Shown here: one piece after another, positions 10,990 to 22,707 of the stretch | Layout of the letters: each line of letters opens with the position of its first letter | Position numbering within the stretch: position 1 is the stretch's first letter | DNA from: Muscardinus avellanarius | Lineage: Eukaryota > Chordata > Mammalia > Rodentia > Gliridae | NCBI GenBank assembly: GCA_963383645.1 | Contig: OY726571.1 | Coordinates: 78,718,476-78,782,475, forward strand | Direction of reading: 5' to 3' | Length of the DNA stretch: 64,000 nucleotides | The notes under the pieces: model-generated | What the model was told of the DNA's origin: nothing | Database searches by the model: none | The model's input: only the letters and a program-made list of their open reading frames with translations | Made by a program: the position numbers and the translations under genes

Positions 10990-13930
10990 AACTTTTTGAA
11001 ACAACTTAGGTGACCATTTTGCCCCTCAAGAACCAATAACATGGTTCCATATCCTTTCTTCACCATAAAACTTCACCGGATGGGAATAAGCCATTGATTT
11101 GGCCATCCGTCCCATGAACTGTCATCTCTTGGGGGACAAAGACCATCTGTGCCAGACTCCTTTTTCTGCCCCTAGCATCTAGCCCTTTGCCTGGTACATG
11201 GTGGAGAGACATTCCATGTTGGAGGAACTGAATAACTGCCCTTTGTCTAGGGTACGTATTTGCCTTGCAAATGTTGTTTTTTTTTTGCTATGGAAACATA
11301 ATACATACTTTGCTTTAGTGCTCAGGAGCTCACTACTCCCTTTATGTCTTAAGGCTTTTGTTTAATACATGAGCTGACTTATCCTAGTTTCCTGTTTATA
11401 TAGAATAGGCTCTCGGTGAAAATGCACACCACCAGAAACTTATAAAGGATTTCTATTTTATTAGTTTAATAACATCGTTAAAATTCACTGATGTGTCATT
11501 GAGGAAAACAACTTCAAGTGAAGACAGCACACACACCAGGCACTCTCGCTCTTCCTGTATCTTTCCTTCTAGGTACGTTGGACTTCGGACACTGTATACT
11601 TAGCGCATAGAACACAGATATCATTTTATTTGTTTATTTTTAATGTTGGCAAAAGATAAAATATCTGTTCTAGACAATTTAAAAAACCTTGAAATTATGC
11701 AGGATCTTCCTTATGACTCCGATTTTCATGTTGAATCAAAGGTCATTATTCTAATCATCTCAGACTCTTCTTTTTTTCCTTCCTAATAGATCTTTGCAGT
11801 GCCCATCTGTCTGCAGCTCATGATATAACCTTTCTTGATAGGGGCAGGATGGCAGATGGACAGCAGATGGGAATTCTGCCCTGCCTCGTGGTTCAGATCT
11901 TGGCCCAGGCACGAATTGTCAGGGACTGACACTTTGTTGTCTCAGCTTGTGGGCTTGGGTACTGTGTGTGGTATCTAAACCAAGGGTCTGAATTAATGCA
12001 GAGCCAGACCAGCTATTGGTCCCTGTGACTAGTGAATGTTAATGACTCACAGTAAGAGTGGGGTACCCGGTGAGTATATAAACCAGCTAGGTGGGAAATT
12101 TCTACCTCACTGTATGTTAGATCTCCAGCACCCCAGAGCCAGCTCATTCTCAAGTGAGAAGTGGAATGACTAGAAATTATGATTGCTGTATGAGCATTTA
12201 TCGGTTTTTCAAACATAGCTCAGTAGTTTCCCAAGTCTTTGCATCTATAAAATAATCACACGAGACAGTAAGTTAGAAGCAGAGACAGAGAGTGGCTTAT
12301 GTTTTTTATCTCAGTTGTTGGACAATGGCTAACTTCTGGGAATTCTAAGATAGTGCTTGATTAAACTTATCCTAACGATAACATTTGAATCCAGTGACTG
12401 GGACTGCTTCTGTCCTAGCAATAAAAGACAGTTTATGAGATGGCTGATTTTTCTCAAGGAAAAAGAAACTGCTTTAAAAAAAATCTTTATTCTTTTTTAT
12501 TTTCACTAAGCATGCTCTTTTATTTATTTTTTAATGCGTGTATGAATTTGATGCTTGACAAGTGACTCTTTTCATTGCAGATAGAAACCAGATTGGAATA
12601 AACAGACGAGGATGGATAAATCCTCCTAATAGAGGCTAAGCCGTGGCAGTGACCGTGAATAAAAGATAATAATGCCAATTGGATGTCCAGATTTGGGTTT
12701 TGTTTTCTCTCCCCTATTTGTTTAGAGTCTTTAGGTTTTCAGCCTCACAGAGAGCATAATGTGCCATTTCCTCCTCTGGACTAAATTTTGATGAATAACT
12801 CAAGAGAATTTAAGCAATATGTGTCCACAAATATCCAAATAGAGGTCTTCACTAAGTAAAAGAAATTGTCCCCTTCTCTACCAGAACCATCTCTCACTTA
12901 CTACCCAGAATTAAAGATCTTTAGAATACTCCATTTTATTCCGGGGCAATAGTCTTTTGTTGGTACAGTAGGTAAATGATGATGTTGCTACCATAGAGGT
13001 AATCAATATAAACTATCTGCATTTGAATATCTTCTTGTGTTCTGGGGGTCAGAAATTGCTCCTATCAATCTATAATGAGTTATATTCCATTATTTTTATA
13101 TTCAGATAAATTTCATTTGCCTTAGTTCCAGAAATTCCTTCCACCTAGTGTAGCTATCTAGTGTAGATAAGGCACTATAAAATCTAAATCATAACATATT
13201 ATCAGGCCATCATTTACCTAAACCTTGAGGGATCTCTATGTTATAAAAGGAATGGATACCTTATTCTATAAGCCATCAGAAAACCTTTTATCTTTCTCTT
13301 CAATTTTCTTCTTCTATAATTTAATAGACATCTTAAAATAGTGCTTTTATCCTCAGATGAGCCAATATATTGCACATTTGCCTATTTCTGTTTGTAATCA
13401 TCTATTCATTTGCTTATATTTGACCTGTGACCTGGGTACCTTTATTTAGGAATCTTAGCATTCTGTATGTGGCTACCTCGAAACCAACTCAGCCATTCTT
13501 TGCTTTGAAGATAATCTCATCTCATTGCATACTGCCCAGGATGGCCTAAAGGGCTGTGCTACCCCTAACCCTCTGCTAGCTACCAATGTGCTTTAACATG
13601 AATCTTGTTAATGGGATTTTTGGTGAGGTGTGGACAGGATTTAATTAGTTATAAATCTGTAAATGCTTGAAGAGAGGCTAGCATGGAACTCTAATCCCAG
13701 AAAGCTGCTTCGTAATGAATTCCCATTAGACATGGAGTTAAGGGAGAAACGTGAACTTGAAGGGTGAGATTTAGCTGGTCACATAGAAGCTCTGCTTGCC
13801 TGGGAGTCCTGTTTTTGCTCGTGGTAGACAGCACTTAGGAGAAAAGGTTGCAACTTCAAGGAGCACTGAAAATTTAAATTTAATACAATTTCTTGTATTA
13901 AATCATACTTTAGATCATATAGTGATTATA
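10990..13930. other. Mostly unassigned intergenic or intronic DNA
   Basis: Apart from an L2-like block near 11.1-11.24 kb I see no named repeat and no gene. The open frame 12013-12216 (-) is short and unrecognised. Such repeat-poor stretches may hold conserved elements, but none can be shown from one sequence. Confidence 0.4.
11117..11240 (+). repeat. L2 LINE 3' end
   Basis: The sequence 'ccctttgcctggtacatggt' preceded by 'gacaaagaccatctgtgcca' and followed by 'ggaactgaataactg' follows the L2 3' consensus order (summary words: gggcaggga, cctagcaca, tggcacatag, tgaatgaa). It is very diverged. Confidence 0.55.
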
Positions 13931-13932
13931 AA

Positions 13933-13988
13933 TTAAAAATCCCAAGAGATGAAGTCTGGGCCCAGGCGTTATCTCTTGGGATTTTTAA
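13933..13988. other. Perfect 18-bp inverted repeat (hairpin)
   Basis: The arms 13933-13950 (ttaaaaatcccaagagat) and 13971-13988 are exact reverse complements with a 20-base spacer. The spacer itself holds the palindrome ctgggcccag at 13956-13965. Could form a cruciform or an RNA hairpin; no promoter or known miRNA seed is recognised. Confidence 0.9.
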
Positions 13989-14249
13989 AACCCTCCATTC
14001 AGCAAGTGGAAAATAAATCTAAGTAACCAAGAAAACAAATCAAAACTCAGTATCCAATGGGGTTAGATAGACTTTGGAGTCATGACCATTGGATATATAA
14101 TGGACAGCTAGAAGAAAAAGCTTTGATCTTCATGAAGCTTATATTCTAACAGACAGTGTAGGCAATCAATAGATAGGTATAAACTAGAACCAGAAAGCTA
14201 CTTCCTCATAGTGTACGCATGTTTATGTATTTTTCCAGTTTAGCTTTTT

Positions 14250-15770
14250 TATTGGATATCATTTACGGAGTTACATGTTGTGAATTACATCATCTTAAAA
14301 GTACAGTTTGGTGAGTTTGACCAATGTGTATATCCGTGCTGCCTGCCCCTCTCTCCATATACAGAATATGTATATTACCAGAGAAAGATCACATCTGCCT
14401 TTCCCCATCTGAGGGTTCTCTCATTGTGGAATAGTCTTGCTTGGTTTATAACTTTGCATAAGTGGAATTACTCTATTTGTCACATGGATTCCTTTGTTTC
14501 TCTTAGGTTTTCTTCTTGTTGTTGTTTGTTTGTTGTTTGTTGTTTTGGTTATGGATGTTGAATCCAGAGACATTCTACCTCTGAGCTATCCTCTCAGCCC
14601 TTTTTATTTTGTTTTTATTTTGGAACGGGGTCTTGCTAAGTTGCTGAGGGCCTTACTGAGTTGCTGAGGCTGGCTTCAAAACCACAATCCTCCTGTCTCA
14701 GCCTCCCATGTACTGGGACTGTAAGTTAATGCCACCATACCTGGCTGTTTTTTTTTATGGCTATCTGTGGTATTTCCCCATAACCATCATCCCTTTGTAT
14801 TGTGTTTTGTTGGTTTTCTGATCCACCGTTTGTTGGTGGATCCCATGAACACTTGGATTGTTTTTAGCCTTTGGCCATTCTGCTTACAGCTGTTAAAAAA
14901 CATGCTTGTACTAGATTTTTTGAATGCCTATATACTTAAGTTTCGCTTGGGTAGCTACCAAGGGGTAGATGTTTACCTTTGCAAACAACTTTTATACCAG
15001 TTTCCAAAGAGATTTTACAATTTTATCCACCCACCAGCAAGGGAGAAACCTTCTGGTGTTTTTTATTTTCTCATCCTTGTCCACATTTGGTGTCATCAGT
15101 CTATTACATTTTAGCCTTTTGTGTGAGTGTGCAGTGGCATCTCCTGTGCTTTGATTTGCGTTTCCATCATGGCTGATGATGGTGAGCACTGTTTCGTGTG
15201 CTTACAGGCTATTCATCCATAGTCCTTTGTGAAGTGCCTATTCAAGTCTTTCACCCAGATTTTAAATTGAGTTGTTTGTCTCTTATTGTTGAATGGTAGG
15301 AGTCAGATAGAAGTCCTTTGTCAGCTATATGTATCACAGACGTTTTCTTCTTTTCCTATGATGTCTTTCAAAAAGCAAAAGTTTAAATTTTGATGAAGTC
15401 CCTTTTGTAACATTTTTCTTTTATTGCCCGTGTTTTCTTGTACTGCCTATGATATGTTTGCATTCTCCAAGATCACAAAGATACCCTTTTGTGTTTTCCT
15501 CCAGAAGGTTTATAGTCTTATTTTTATGTTTAGATCTTTGATAATCTCGGATAGATTTTAGTGTGTAATATGAGGCATGAGGAATGGTTAAGTTTTTTCC
15601 CCCTGAATAAATAGCCAAATATTTCAGCATCTCTAATTGAGAAGACTTTTCTGTGTCTTTTGAAGCACTTTCGGCCTTGGGTGAAAAGTCAGTGTTTTGG
15701 GCTTCCACTTATAAACAGAAAAATGCAAAGTTGCTACTCAATAGCACCAAAAACTGGTAGCATATTTGCA
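14250..15770 (-). mobile_element. L1 LINE 3' portion, antisense, split by a SINE
   Basis: Antisense L1 order is clear: 'cttggtttataactttgcat' and similar, then after the SINE 'tgcgtttccatcatggctga', 'aagtctttcacccag', and 'gatgtctttcaaaaagcaaa'. Numerous stops break ORF2. The SINE at 14546-14744 separates the two parts. Confidence 0.7.
14546..14744 (-). repeat. B1-dID SINE inside L1
   Basis: ID half 'gttgaatccagagacattct', linker, a partly duplicated 'ttgctgag' block, then B1 'gtctcagcctcccatgtact' and head 'catacctggct'. A TTG/TTTG-rich tail lies just left (14515-14545). Confidence 0.85.
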
Positions 15771-15782
15771 AATCCATGACTT

Positions 15783-15917
15783 TTTTTTTTTTAATAGGGT
15801 CTCACTGAGTTGCAAAAGGCCTCACTAAGTAGCTGAGGCTGTCTGCAAACCTGGATCCCCCTTTCTCAGCCTCCTAATTGCTGAGATTACAAACGTGCAC
15901 AACCACGCCTGGCTTTC
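15783..15917 (-). repeat. Truncated B1-dID SINE (B1 part and linker only)
   Basis: A poly-T is followed directly by 'gggtctcactgagttgcaaa', so most of the ID half is missing. The target duplication aatccatgactt at 15771-15782 and 15918-15929 shows that the element inserted already short (it was not cut later). Confidence 0.88.
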
Positions 15918-15929
15918 AATCCATGACTT

Positions 15930-16595
15930 CTTAAATGCTTGAGAGAGGAGAGGCTTCTGGGAGATCAACTCACCCCAATTCTAGGCAAGGGCTGATGTCT
16001 CCAAGGAAAGAAAGGGTGGAAGCCCTTGCTTACTTGAAGCAGATGCATAAGGTCATCAGTAAGAATCCACTGAAATGTTTAACAACTTGCTAAAGGCCTA
16101 GCATGGCCCAGCACAGGAAAGTCAAAGCAAAACTGGTGAGGATGCAGACACAGGGGAATTTGTGCTCATCCATAGGCCCCTCATTGATGCCCAGGAGAGG
16201 TACATAGAAGACAGGACAGGAGTTCTTTTCTGAACACAGGCTTGAAGAATAGAACAACTATTGGGGGGAAGGCAGGAAGCCCCACCTCCATCCTTTCCCC
16301 TCTCTCCCTTGGAGTGAAAGCCTTAAGCCGCCAAGGAGGAGCAACAAACCCTGCTGTCCCTTGGGCACAGGTGAAAATTCACTTCAGCTGGATCAAGGTA
16401 TAGAGCAATCTCTCTACATGTAGGGAAGGGGCAAGGATAAATCTTGAGCCCAGGCCTGCAAGTGGGGATGGAGCAGGATACAGGAGAAGGTGACATTTCC
16501 AAGACCAAGGACGCAGTGTCCGCCCAGTTAATCAACACAGTGGAGTGTGGGATCCCAGCCCCCACCACCTGGCCAACAGGTGATAAGTGGCTCAT
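15930..16595. other. Unassigned, no gene recognised
   Basis: It is moderately GC-rich. The open frames 16323-16595 (-) and 16444-16647 (+) overlap in opposite senses and neither resembles a known protein. Confidence 0.4.
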
Positions 16596-16599
16596 CAGT

Positions 16600-16745
16600 A
16601 GAGTGATCCCTAACTTTCAGATTGGAAACTACGAACAGAGAAATTAAACGAGTGGCCCAGAGTCTCATAGACAGTAAATGGAAAAACTGAGATTTGAGCT
16701 TGGATAGTCTGAGCCAAAGTCCTCATGGCCACTGTGTAAGTATAG
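16600..16745 (+). repeat. MIR SINE fragment
   Basis: Core-like order: 'gtggcccagagtctcataga', 'cagtaaatggaaaaactgag', 'atttgagcttggatagtctg', 'agccaaagtcctca'. This matches diverged MIR sense sequence. Confidence 0.7.
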
Positions 16746-16749
16746 AGGC

Positions 16750-17044
16750 AAGGGGCTAGGGATATTGAAAGGAATGGGGGTGGGAGGGGGAAATCAGCAG
16801 AGCTGACTGTTCTGAAATTGATGGAAGTGCCCAGGAAGTGTGTGTGTGTGTGTGTGATTTTTTAACAAAGAGGAGGCCATCAAGATGGAATTTAACAGAG
16901 CTGTTGAAGCAGGTGTGGAATGAAAGGTGTCCACTGGTGTTAGAAAATTATCTGTAACTTTAGCAGTAAGCAGTTCCACTTGAATTGTGAAGTTTGAAAC
17001 CAGAATCCATTGGATACAGAAATGAGTGTAGAGTGAAGGCACTC

Positions 17045-17082
<38 letters not shown>

Positions 17083-18130
17083 CTCCTTGCCCAGGAGTTC
17101 GGATAAGAAGAGAATTAAGAGAATTGGTGCATGAGTTAAGAATGACTTGGGAACAGGAATGGGTTTTCAGATGAAAAATGATTTGAGTCTGTTTACATGA
17201 CAAGGCAAAGGAGTCAGTAGAATGAAAAGCATGATAAAAAATGAAAATAAACAGAATTAAGGCAGCATAAGGAGGTTGGTTGATGTGTCTGGGATGTGTT
17301 TTGTAGAAGTTTCCTGAGTATTATACACTTATGTTTGGTTAGATGTTTGCAGTACTTCAAAAGGTATATAATGATTTCATTTTCAGTGTACCCCTTACGT
17401 GAGTTAAAAGTGTATCTCTACCTAGAGACACATTTTTTGGTTTCACATGTGTAAGGTTTTCTTAATGTGCTAGCCAGGAACAAGTTGTTTTCTCTCTGCT
17501 GATGTGTGTTGGGACATATTCTGTCAGAACAGAGCTTTTTGGTGATGTTGTAATAAACAGCTGTCATTCTAGTGCATTAATGTGTAACAGACCCAATAGC
17601 TCATCACTCCATCTTCCTTGACAAAATGGAAGATGTCTTGGAAAAGAAAGCCAGAAGAACCAGGTAGAAAAGCTAGGTAGCATGGGATTGGGGGTTTCTA
17701 CTACGGTCCCTACAGGTATTACAGTGACACTTTTGAAGGCAAGGAATGCGAACTTCTTGGCTTTGTCATTGGTGCTTAGTACAGTAGATGTCTCAGGAGG
17801 TCAGACAAGTATACATTTATTCAAGTCTATTATCAACATTGTAAAACATATGACTATTTCAAAATCTTTAATCCCATGTTTGACAACTAGTAGTCTCCCT
17901 GGAACTTCTGGCATTTTAACTACAGCCTGGAAGTTCTTCCTGACATTAAAGATTTAATTATAATAGTCAGTTACACCGGACGACTTGAAAGGCAATATAC
18001 CTGGCAGAAGCACTGAAAACCATCTTTTTATTTCCTTATGCTTCTAAATCTTTGTGTGGTTCTAAATCTTTGACTGTGTGCGATACTCAGACCCATTTCT
18101 AGGCTAGCCATCTGATTCTAAATGTTCACA
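16750..18130. other. Unassigned; contains (TG)9 and an A31 tract
   Basis: A short (TG)n lies at 16838-16856 and a run of about 31 A at 17049-17079. The A run is not attached to a recognisable SINE and may be the tail of a truncated retroposon. No gene is recognised. Confidence 0.45.
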
Positions 18131-18149
18131 AGTGCAGTGCACTTGCCAA

Positions 18150-18370
18150 AAAAAATTTTTTTTTTTTTTTGCGGGTCTGGGGATGGAACCCAGGGGTATT
18201 TGACCTCCGAGCTACACACCCTGCCCTGTTTTTTTATTCCTTATTTTGAAACAGGGTCTCCCTAAGTTTCAGAGAGCCTTACTGAGTAGCTGAGGCTCTC
18301 CGCGAACCACGATCCTCCAGTCTCAGCCTCCCAAATGCTAGAATTACAAGCGTGTGCCACCATGCCCGGC
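18150..18370 (-). repeat. B1-dID SINE, complete
   Basis: Poly-T, ID half ('ggatggaacccaggggtatt'), linker, B1 block and head 'catgcccggc'. Short direct repeats tgcacttgc lie at 18138-18146 and 18371-18379; a run of A follows the left copy. Confidence 0.92.
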
Positions 18371-18379
18371 TGCACTTGC

Positions 18380-19573
18380 ACTTTTTTAAAAATGTTTCTT
18401 TTAATGTCATTTTTAAGACTTTTTTTTTACTCCAAACAGGTGAGTTGGCTTTATTGCTACTGTATGTTCAATATAAACACCATTCCTGAAAAAGTAAAGT
18501 TTCCATTCGTAAGTGGAGTTGACATTGGGAACTTGGGTTGGCTGTCACCGTGGGTGATATGAAAGAACTTGGCCACATTCACTGGCCATATTTGGCCTAG
18601 TTTTCTGCATATGTTTGCCAGATGCAGAAGCCGATTTTTTGCCAGAGGGCACAGAAACCTGGAGGAAAGGCTTGCTGCTTGTGCCATCTAATCCACTGGG
18701 CATTTTTTCTGATATTTTGCCTAGAAAGATCTGATTGTACCAATAAAATATGAATGGGAGAATGGGTTTCCCTTTGCTCTCTCTCAGCTCGAGTTTTGTA
18801 GAATACTCTTTTAAGCATTTTTGAGGACACTGCAAAAGAAAAAAAAGGGAGATTAAAAATGTGATCTCTGCTATGAAAAAATGCAGTTCTATGTGTGAAT
18901 GACTGAACCAATGAGCCAATTAACATACAGATTCTTTATGGGGGAAATCTTCATTTCCTTGAGAAGTTATCACTTATAATGGGAAACTGCGATGATATTT
19001 GTATTCACATGAAGTTAGTCTTATATGTAAAAGATTTCAGAATTTTTGACAGATCAATCACACAATTAAAGGTTATATATTTATAGCTGATGCAAGGCTC
19101 AAAACAAATAGAGATGTCAAAGCCTTGAGCATATTGGGTGTTTACACATGAATAAGCAAGATGGCAGACACTGTTTTCAGTGAGACCTCATTTTTTTTTT
19201 TTGGCCTTTGCAATTTTTTGTTAATTCTTCCACTTGAAATTTCCACATAACAGTTTTTCATGTTTATATTAGCATGTGATTAGCATATATATAATTGCAC
19301 AGTGGAATATGTAAATGCCTCCCCCCACCCAGAGGAAAAATGGCTATGGGTTTTTATTTTCTTAATATATTTCTAATCTATTTAGTATTTAGGGAATTAT
19401 TGTCCTTTTTTTCTTTTTAATTAGAATTAATCGTTTAAGTGATAAAACAGCCGAGCAGGTTACATTCTTAAAGCAAGGGCCTTAATGTTTTAGGAAAGGT
19501 GTTTGCAATTGGAGGAACAGAATTTTTGTTCCCTTTGCTGTTTGTCACTTCAACATTATAATTAATTACTCAT
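18380..19573. other. Unassigned; overlapping minus frames not recognised
   Basis: Two overlapping minus-strand frames (18545-18919 and 18597-18926) are longer than most here. They shift relative to each other and match nothing I know. A decayed retrocopy is possible but unsupported. Confidence 0.35.
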
Positions 19574-19580
19574 TAGCTAT

Positions 19581-19790
19581 TGTTTTTTATGTTGTTGGGG
19601 ATGGAACCCCAAGGCATTCTACCTCCAAGCTACACCGCCAGCTCAATATTTTTATTCTTTATTTTGAAACAAGGTCTCACTAAGTTGCAGAGGCCTCACT
19701 AAGTAGCTGAGGCTGGCCATGAACACAAATGCTCCTGTCTCAGCCTCCCAAATATGGGGGATTACAAGTGTGGGCCACCACGCCTGGCTC
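19581..19790 (-). repeat. B1-dID SINE, complete
   Basis: ID half 'ggatggaaccccaaggcatt', linker 'attctttattttgaaacaag', B1 'tctcagcctcccaaatatgg', head 'cacgcctggct'. The 7-bp flank tagctat appears at 19574-19580 and 19791-19797. Confidence 0.9.
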
Positions 19791-19928
19791 TAGCTATCAT
19801 TTTTGGATAATTCTCATGTAAACTTCTCATGACTAGTTAAACATTAACTCAAAGTCTCAACATACCTCTGGAAGGAGCCTCAGATCATTAGAACAGCCAT
19901 ATTTGAGGAAAATAGTTCAATGAAGTCT

Positions 19929-19973
19929 GTTACATTTATAATTTAATGCTATATTAAATATACACCGTAGGAA

Positions 19974-20024
<51 letters not shown>
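19929..20024 (+). repeat. Left arm of a long inverted repeat, ending in (TATC)n
   Basis: This arm contains 'gttacatttataatttaatg', 'ctatattaaatata', 'ccgtaggaatatc' and then TATC repeats (about 19975-20023). The same text occurs reverse-complemented at 21137-21222 with very few differences. The arm pair is described under findings. Confidence 0.9.
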
Positions 20025-20096
20025 TCAATGAGTAAAACATGCAGACAATAAGCCAGCTGAAGTACCATTTCATTGAACATCATGTATTTCTTTTTT

Positions 20097-20105
20097 TCTT
20101 TTCTT

Positions 20106-20147
<42 letters not shown>

Positions 20148-20358
20148 TTTTTTTTTTTTGCAGCACTGGGGATAGAACCCAAAGGCATTCTACCTCTGAG
20201 CTACACCCCTAGCTCGATTTTTTTTTTTATTCTTTCCTTTGAAACAGGGTCTCACTGAGTTGCAAAGGATCTCACTAAATACCTTGTCCAAGAACTGCCA
20301 TCTCTCTGTCTTAGCCTCCCATATGCTGGGATTACAAGCGTGTGCCACCACGCCCGGC
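20097..20358 (-). repeat. B1-dID SINE with (TTTC)n tail, lying between the inverted arms
   Basis: Tail expanded to TTTC repeats (20097-20147), then poly-T, ID half 'gatagaacccaaaggcattc', linker, B1 block and head 'cacgcccggc'. Part of the B1 half is altered around 20280-20300. Confidence 0.88.
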
Positions 20359-20407
20359 AGCACCTTACATTTTACCTTATACAGATGTATAAGAATTATG
20401 AATGAAT

Positions 20408-20703
20408 TCATAGATAGATTGAGAAAAGTCAGATTGGATATTGTAGGGGAGATACTAGTAGAATAGTGGAAGGAGATTTGGGAGGGAGGTGGGGAGATGA
20501 AAGGGAAAACTTAATGAAGGAAACAGTTCAAATAATGTGATGTTCATATATGAAGTGATCAATACTAATTTCAATATTATTAACAGGAAGGGGAAGGGAG
20601 CGGGGTGGGATCAGGAGGGAAACACCAAGTGCTGGGTGCATTTTTTTTTTTTTTTTACCACTGGGAACCTCATTATGATATATAATTAGAGTGCCAATAA
20701 AAA
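20408..20703 (+). mobile_element. Possible L1 3' untranslated fragment
   Basis: It has a G-rich polypurine stretch (20588-20625), an internal poly-T, then 'gagtgccaataaaaa' at its right end. This is the sort of layout seen at L1 3' ends, but I cannot match a family. Alternative: unique sequence. Confidence 0.3.
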
Positions 20704-21135
20704 GCGTAAGTTGATTGGCTTTATATTTAATCTCCTAAGGCCTCACACATATGCAAAAACAGAACCTTTGCAATTCATCCACAGTTACCTTGATTTAAGA
20801 AACCATGAATGCACCAGGTTAATACACACGTAGAGCACACATGATTGTAAGAACCACTGTGGGATGCGTATGGGCTATGGCTGCTCTAGAGAGGAACTGT
20901 TGGTAGTGCATTGAGATTGCTGAAAGGCTTTCATTTTTCAACAATGAAATACATTGAAACAGTGATAAACAAGCAAGTAGCGGAGGTGGATGAATCTCAT
21001 GGCTTCATGTCACTCTATACTCTTTCTGTCTTCTTATGACTTGCAGGTTTATTGAAACAAGCATTTTTGAAAAAGTCATTCCTCACACCTTAATGTATGT
21101 TGTGTAATTTCTACCTGTAGAGTTTGTGTTACATT

Positions 21136-21136
<1 letters not shown>

Positions 21137-21166
<30 letters not shown>

Positions 21167-21222
21167 ATAGATATTCCTACGGTATATATTTAATATAGCA
21201 TTAAATTATAAATGTAACCTTC
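21137..21222 (-). repeat. Right arm of the inverted repeat, starting in (GATA)n
   Basis: GATA repeats (21137-21172, one unit changed to AATA) are followed by 'ttcctacggtatatatttaa', 'tatagcattaaattataaat' and 'gtaac'. This is the reverse complement of 19929-20024. Confidence 0.9.
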
Positions 21223-21335
21223 ATAACCACTGGAGGTATGAAAACAACTGGTTAGGAATCCATAAAAGCCTGTGCATGGTATATAAAATTATATAAGACT
21301 GAATTTGCCTAGTTGTATAATAATTACATTTGTCT

Positions 21336-21455
21336 GTCTCCCCTACTATATTGTGACTTCATTAAAAACAGGGACAATTGTCTTGCTAGGTTTACCGTTA
21401 CTAGCACAGTGTTTGTTATATCAGAAGTATTCAGTAGACAATAGTTAAATGAACA
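21336..21455 (+). repeat. L2 LINE 3' end
   Basis: Order: 'ctatattgtgacttcattaa', 'aacagggacaattgtcttgc', 'ctagcacagtgtttgttat', 'cagtagacaatagttaaatg'. It matches a diverged L2 3' end. Confidence 0.6.
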
Positions 21456-21459
21456 AAAT

Positions 21460-22005
21460 TAGTAAATGAAGACATTTAATGATGCATTAGAATTTCTCTC
21501 TCTCTACCTTTAACGAAGGGATATGTGTAAGTTTGTGTGTGTATGTGCACAGACCTAGGTTAGTGGCAGGAATTCTTGTTCATGTTTTCTTTTTTTTATT
21601 TTGGATTGACCGATACTGTCAAGGAACATCTATATTAATAGTGAGGAAAACCCTGGAGTAACTATACAGATACTTGAGTTTGAATTTTGGTGTTACCTCT
21701 TCTGTGTCATGCTCCATTGGGAAAATCACTTGTCTTCTGGTTTTTAATCTATAAAATGGGTTAATAGAATTCACCTGTTTCTTTATAAATAGTCTAATAA
21801 AACATGCCCCATACAATTATTACTTCACACAGTTATTTGTGAAATTCAAGAAACTCATAATATCTTCCATGGTCCTAAATATGTCTAGCTTATATCCTAA
21901 GAGTAAAACTTTCAGATATTTCATGTTTTATAAGGTTTTCACATAAATCCTCCTGCTATAGTTATAGAATAGCTCCTGAAGGATTCACAAATTGGGTGTT
22001 TGGAA
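21460..22005. other. Unassigned, AT-rich
   Basis: No named repeat and no gene recognised. Confidence 0.4.
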
Positions 22006-22009
22006 TTGA

Positions 22010-22388
22010 TAAAATTGAGGCATGAGGATTGTAATTCCAGCAGTGGATAACCCATTCCCATCCATTGTAATGGATTTATCTGGGTGGTTGCCCAGCCCTT
22101 AGAGTCTGGCTAGAGAAGGTGGGTCCCTGAGGGTGTGGCCTTGAGGATTACACATGGTTCCTCCTGCCCCTGACTGCTGTCTTGCACTGGCCTCCATCAT
22201 GTGAGGAGCACAGCCTTGTGCTTTCACTCTTTTCCCTTCCTGCCACCATGCCTTGAGTTCTGCAGAGGCTGGCCTCATGTGCACTGATCTCAAACTCACT
22301 GAACCCTCAGAAAATAAACCTTCCTTCTTCTAAATTACATGGTCAGGATTTTAGATTATAGCTCTGCAGCTCCTAGCTAATAGACCTA
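22010..22388 (+). mobile_element. Diverged LTR, MaLR-like
   Basis: The 3' end has 'cagaaaataaaccttccttc' (an LTR polyadenylation region), then 'taaattacatggtcagg' and 'gctctgcagctcctagctaa', like the ends of ERVL-MaLR LTRs. The 5' boundary is approximate. No internal retroviral gene is present. Confidence 0.5.
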
Positions 22389-22707
22389 CCCTTTAGCTGC
22401 ACTCTTATGGATGGGATCAAGAGATTTTATTGCTTCAGGAGTCAGACAGATACAGTCTAAATCCTAGAGGGGGTGGGGAAGGTATCATTGTAGTTGTCAG
22501 AGACGTTCTTATAAAATCCAGGATTCTTTGAAAATGGTAGAGCTTACATTTATACATTATATATGTAAAAGAAAGCCTGAGACTGGAGCTTACATAATTT
22601 GAGGGACCCCTCCAGGATGCAAAACAAAAGGAGACATTGAGGAGACATGGAGGGTAAGGATTAAAAGCAAGGTGATTAACAAGCAGAACAAAACACTTGA
22701 GATTGCA

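Noticed and set aside
17049..17079. A31 tract as the tail of a processed pseudogene
   Set aside because: Sequence upstream (16750-17048) shows no recognisable coding or SINE body and no flanking direct repeat was seen.
18545..18926. Two overlapping minus frames (124 and 109 codons)
   Set aside because: They shift frame relative to each other, and no family was recognised.
19975..20023. TATC array considered as a CRISPR-like repeat
   Set aside because: Four-base period without spacers; an ordinary microsatellite.
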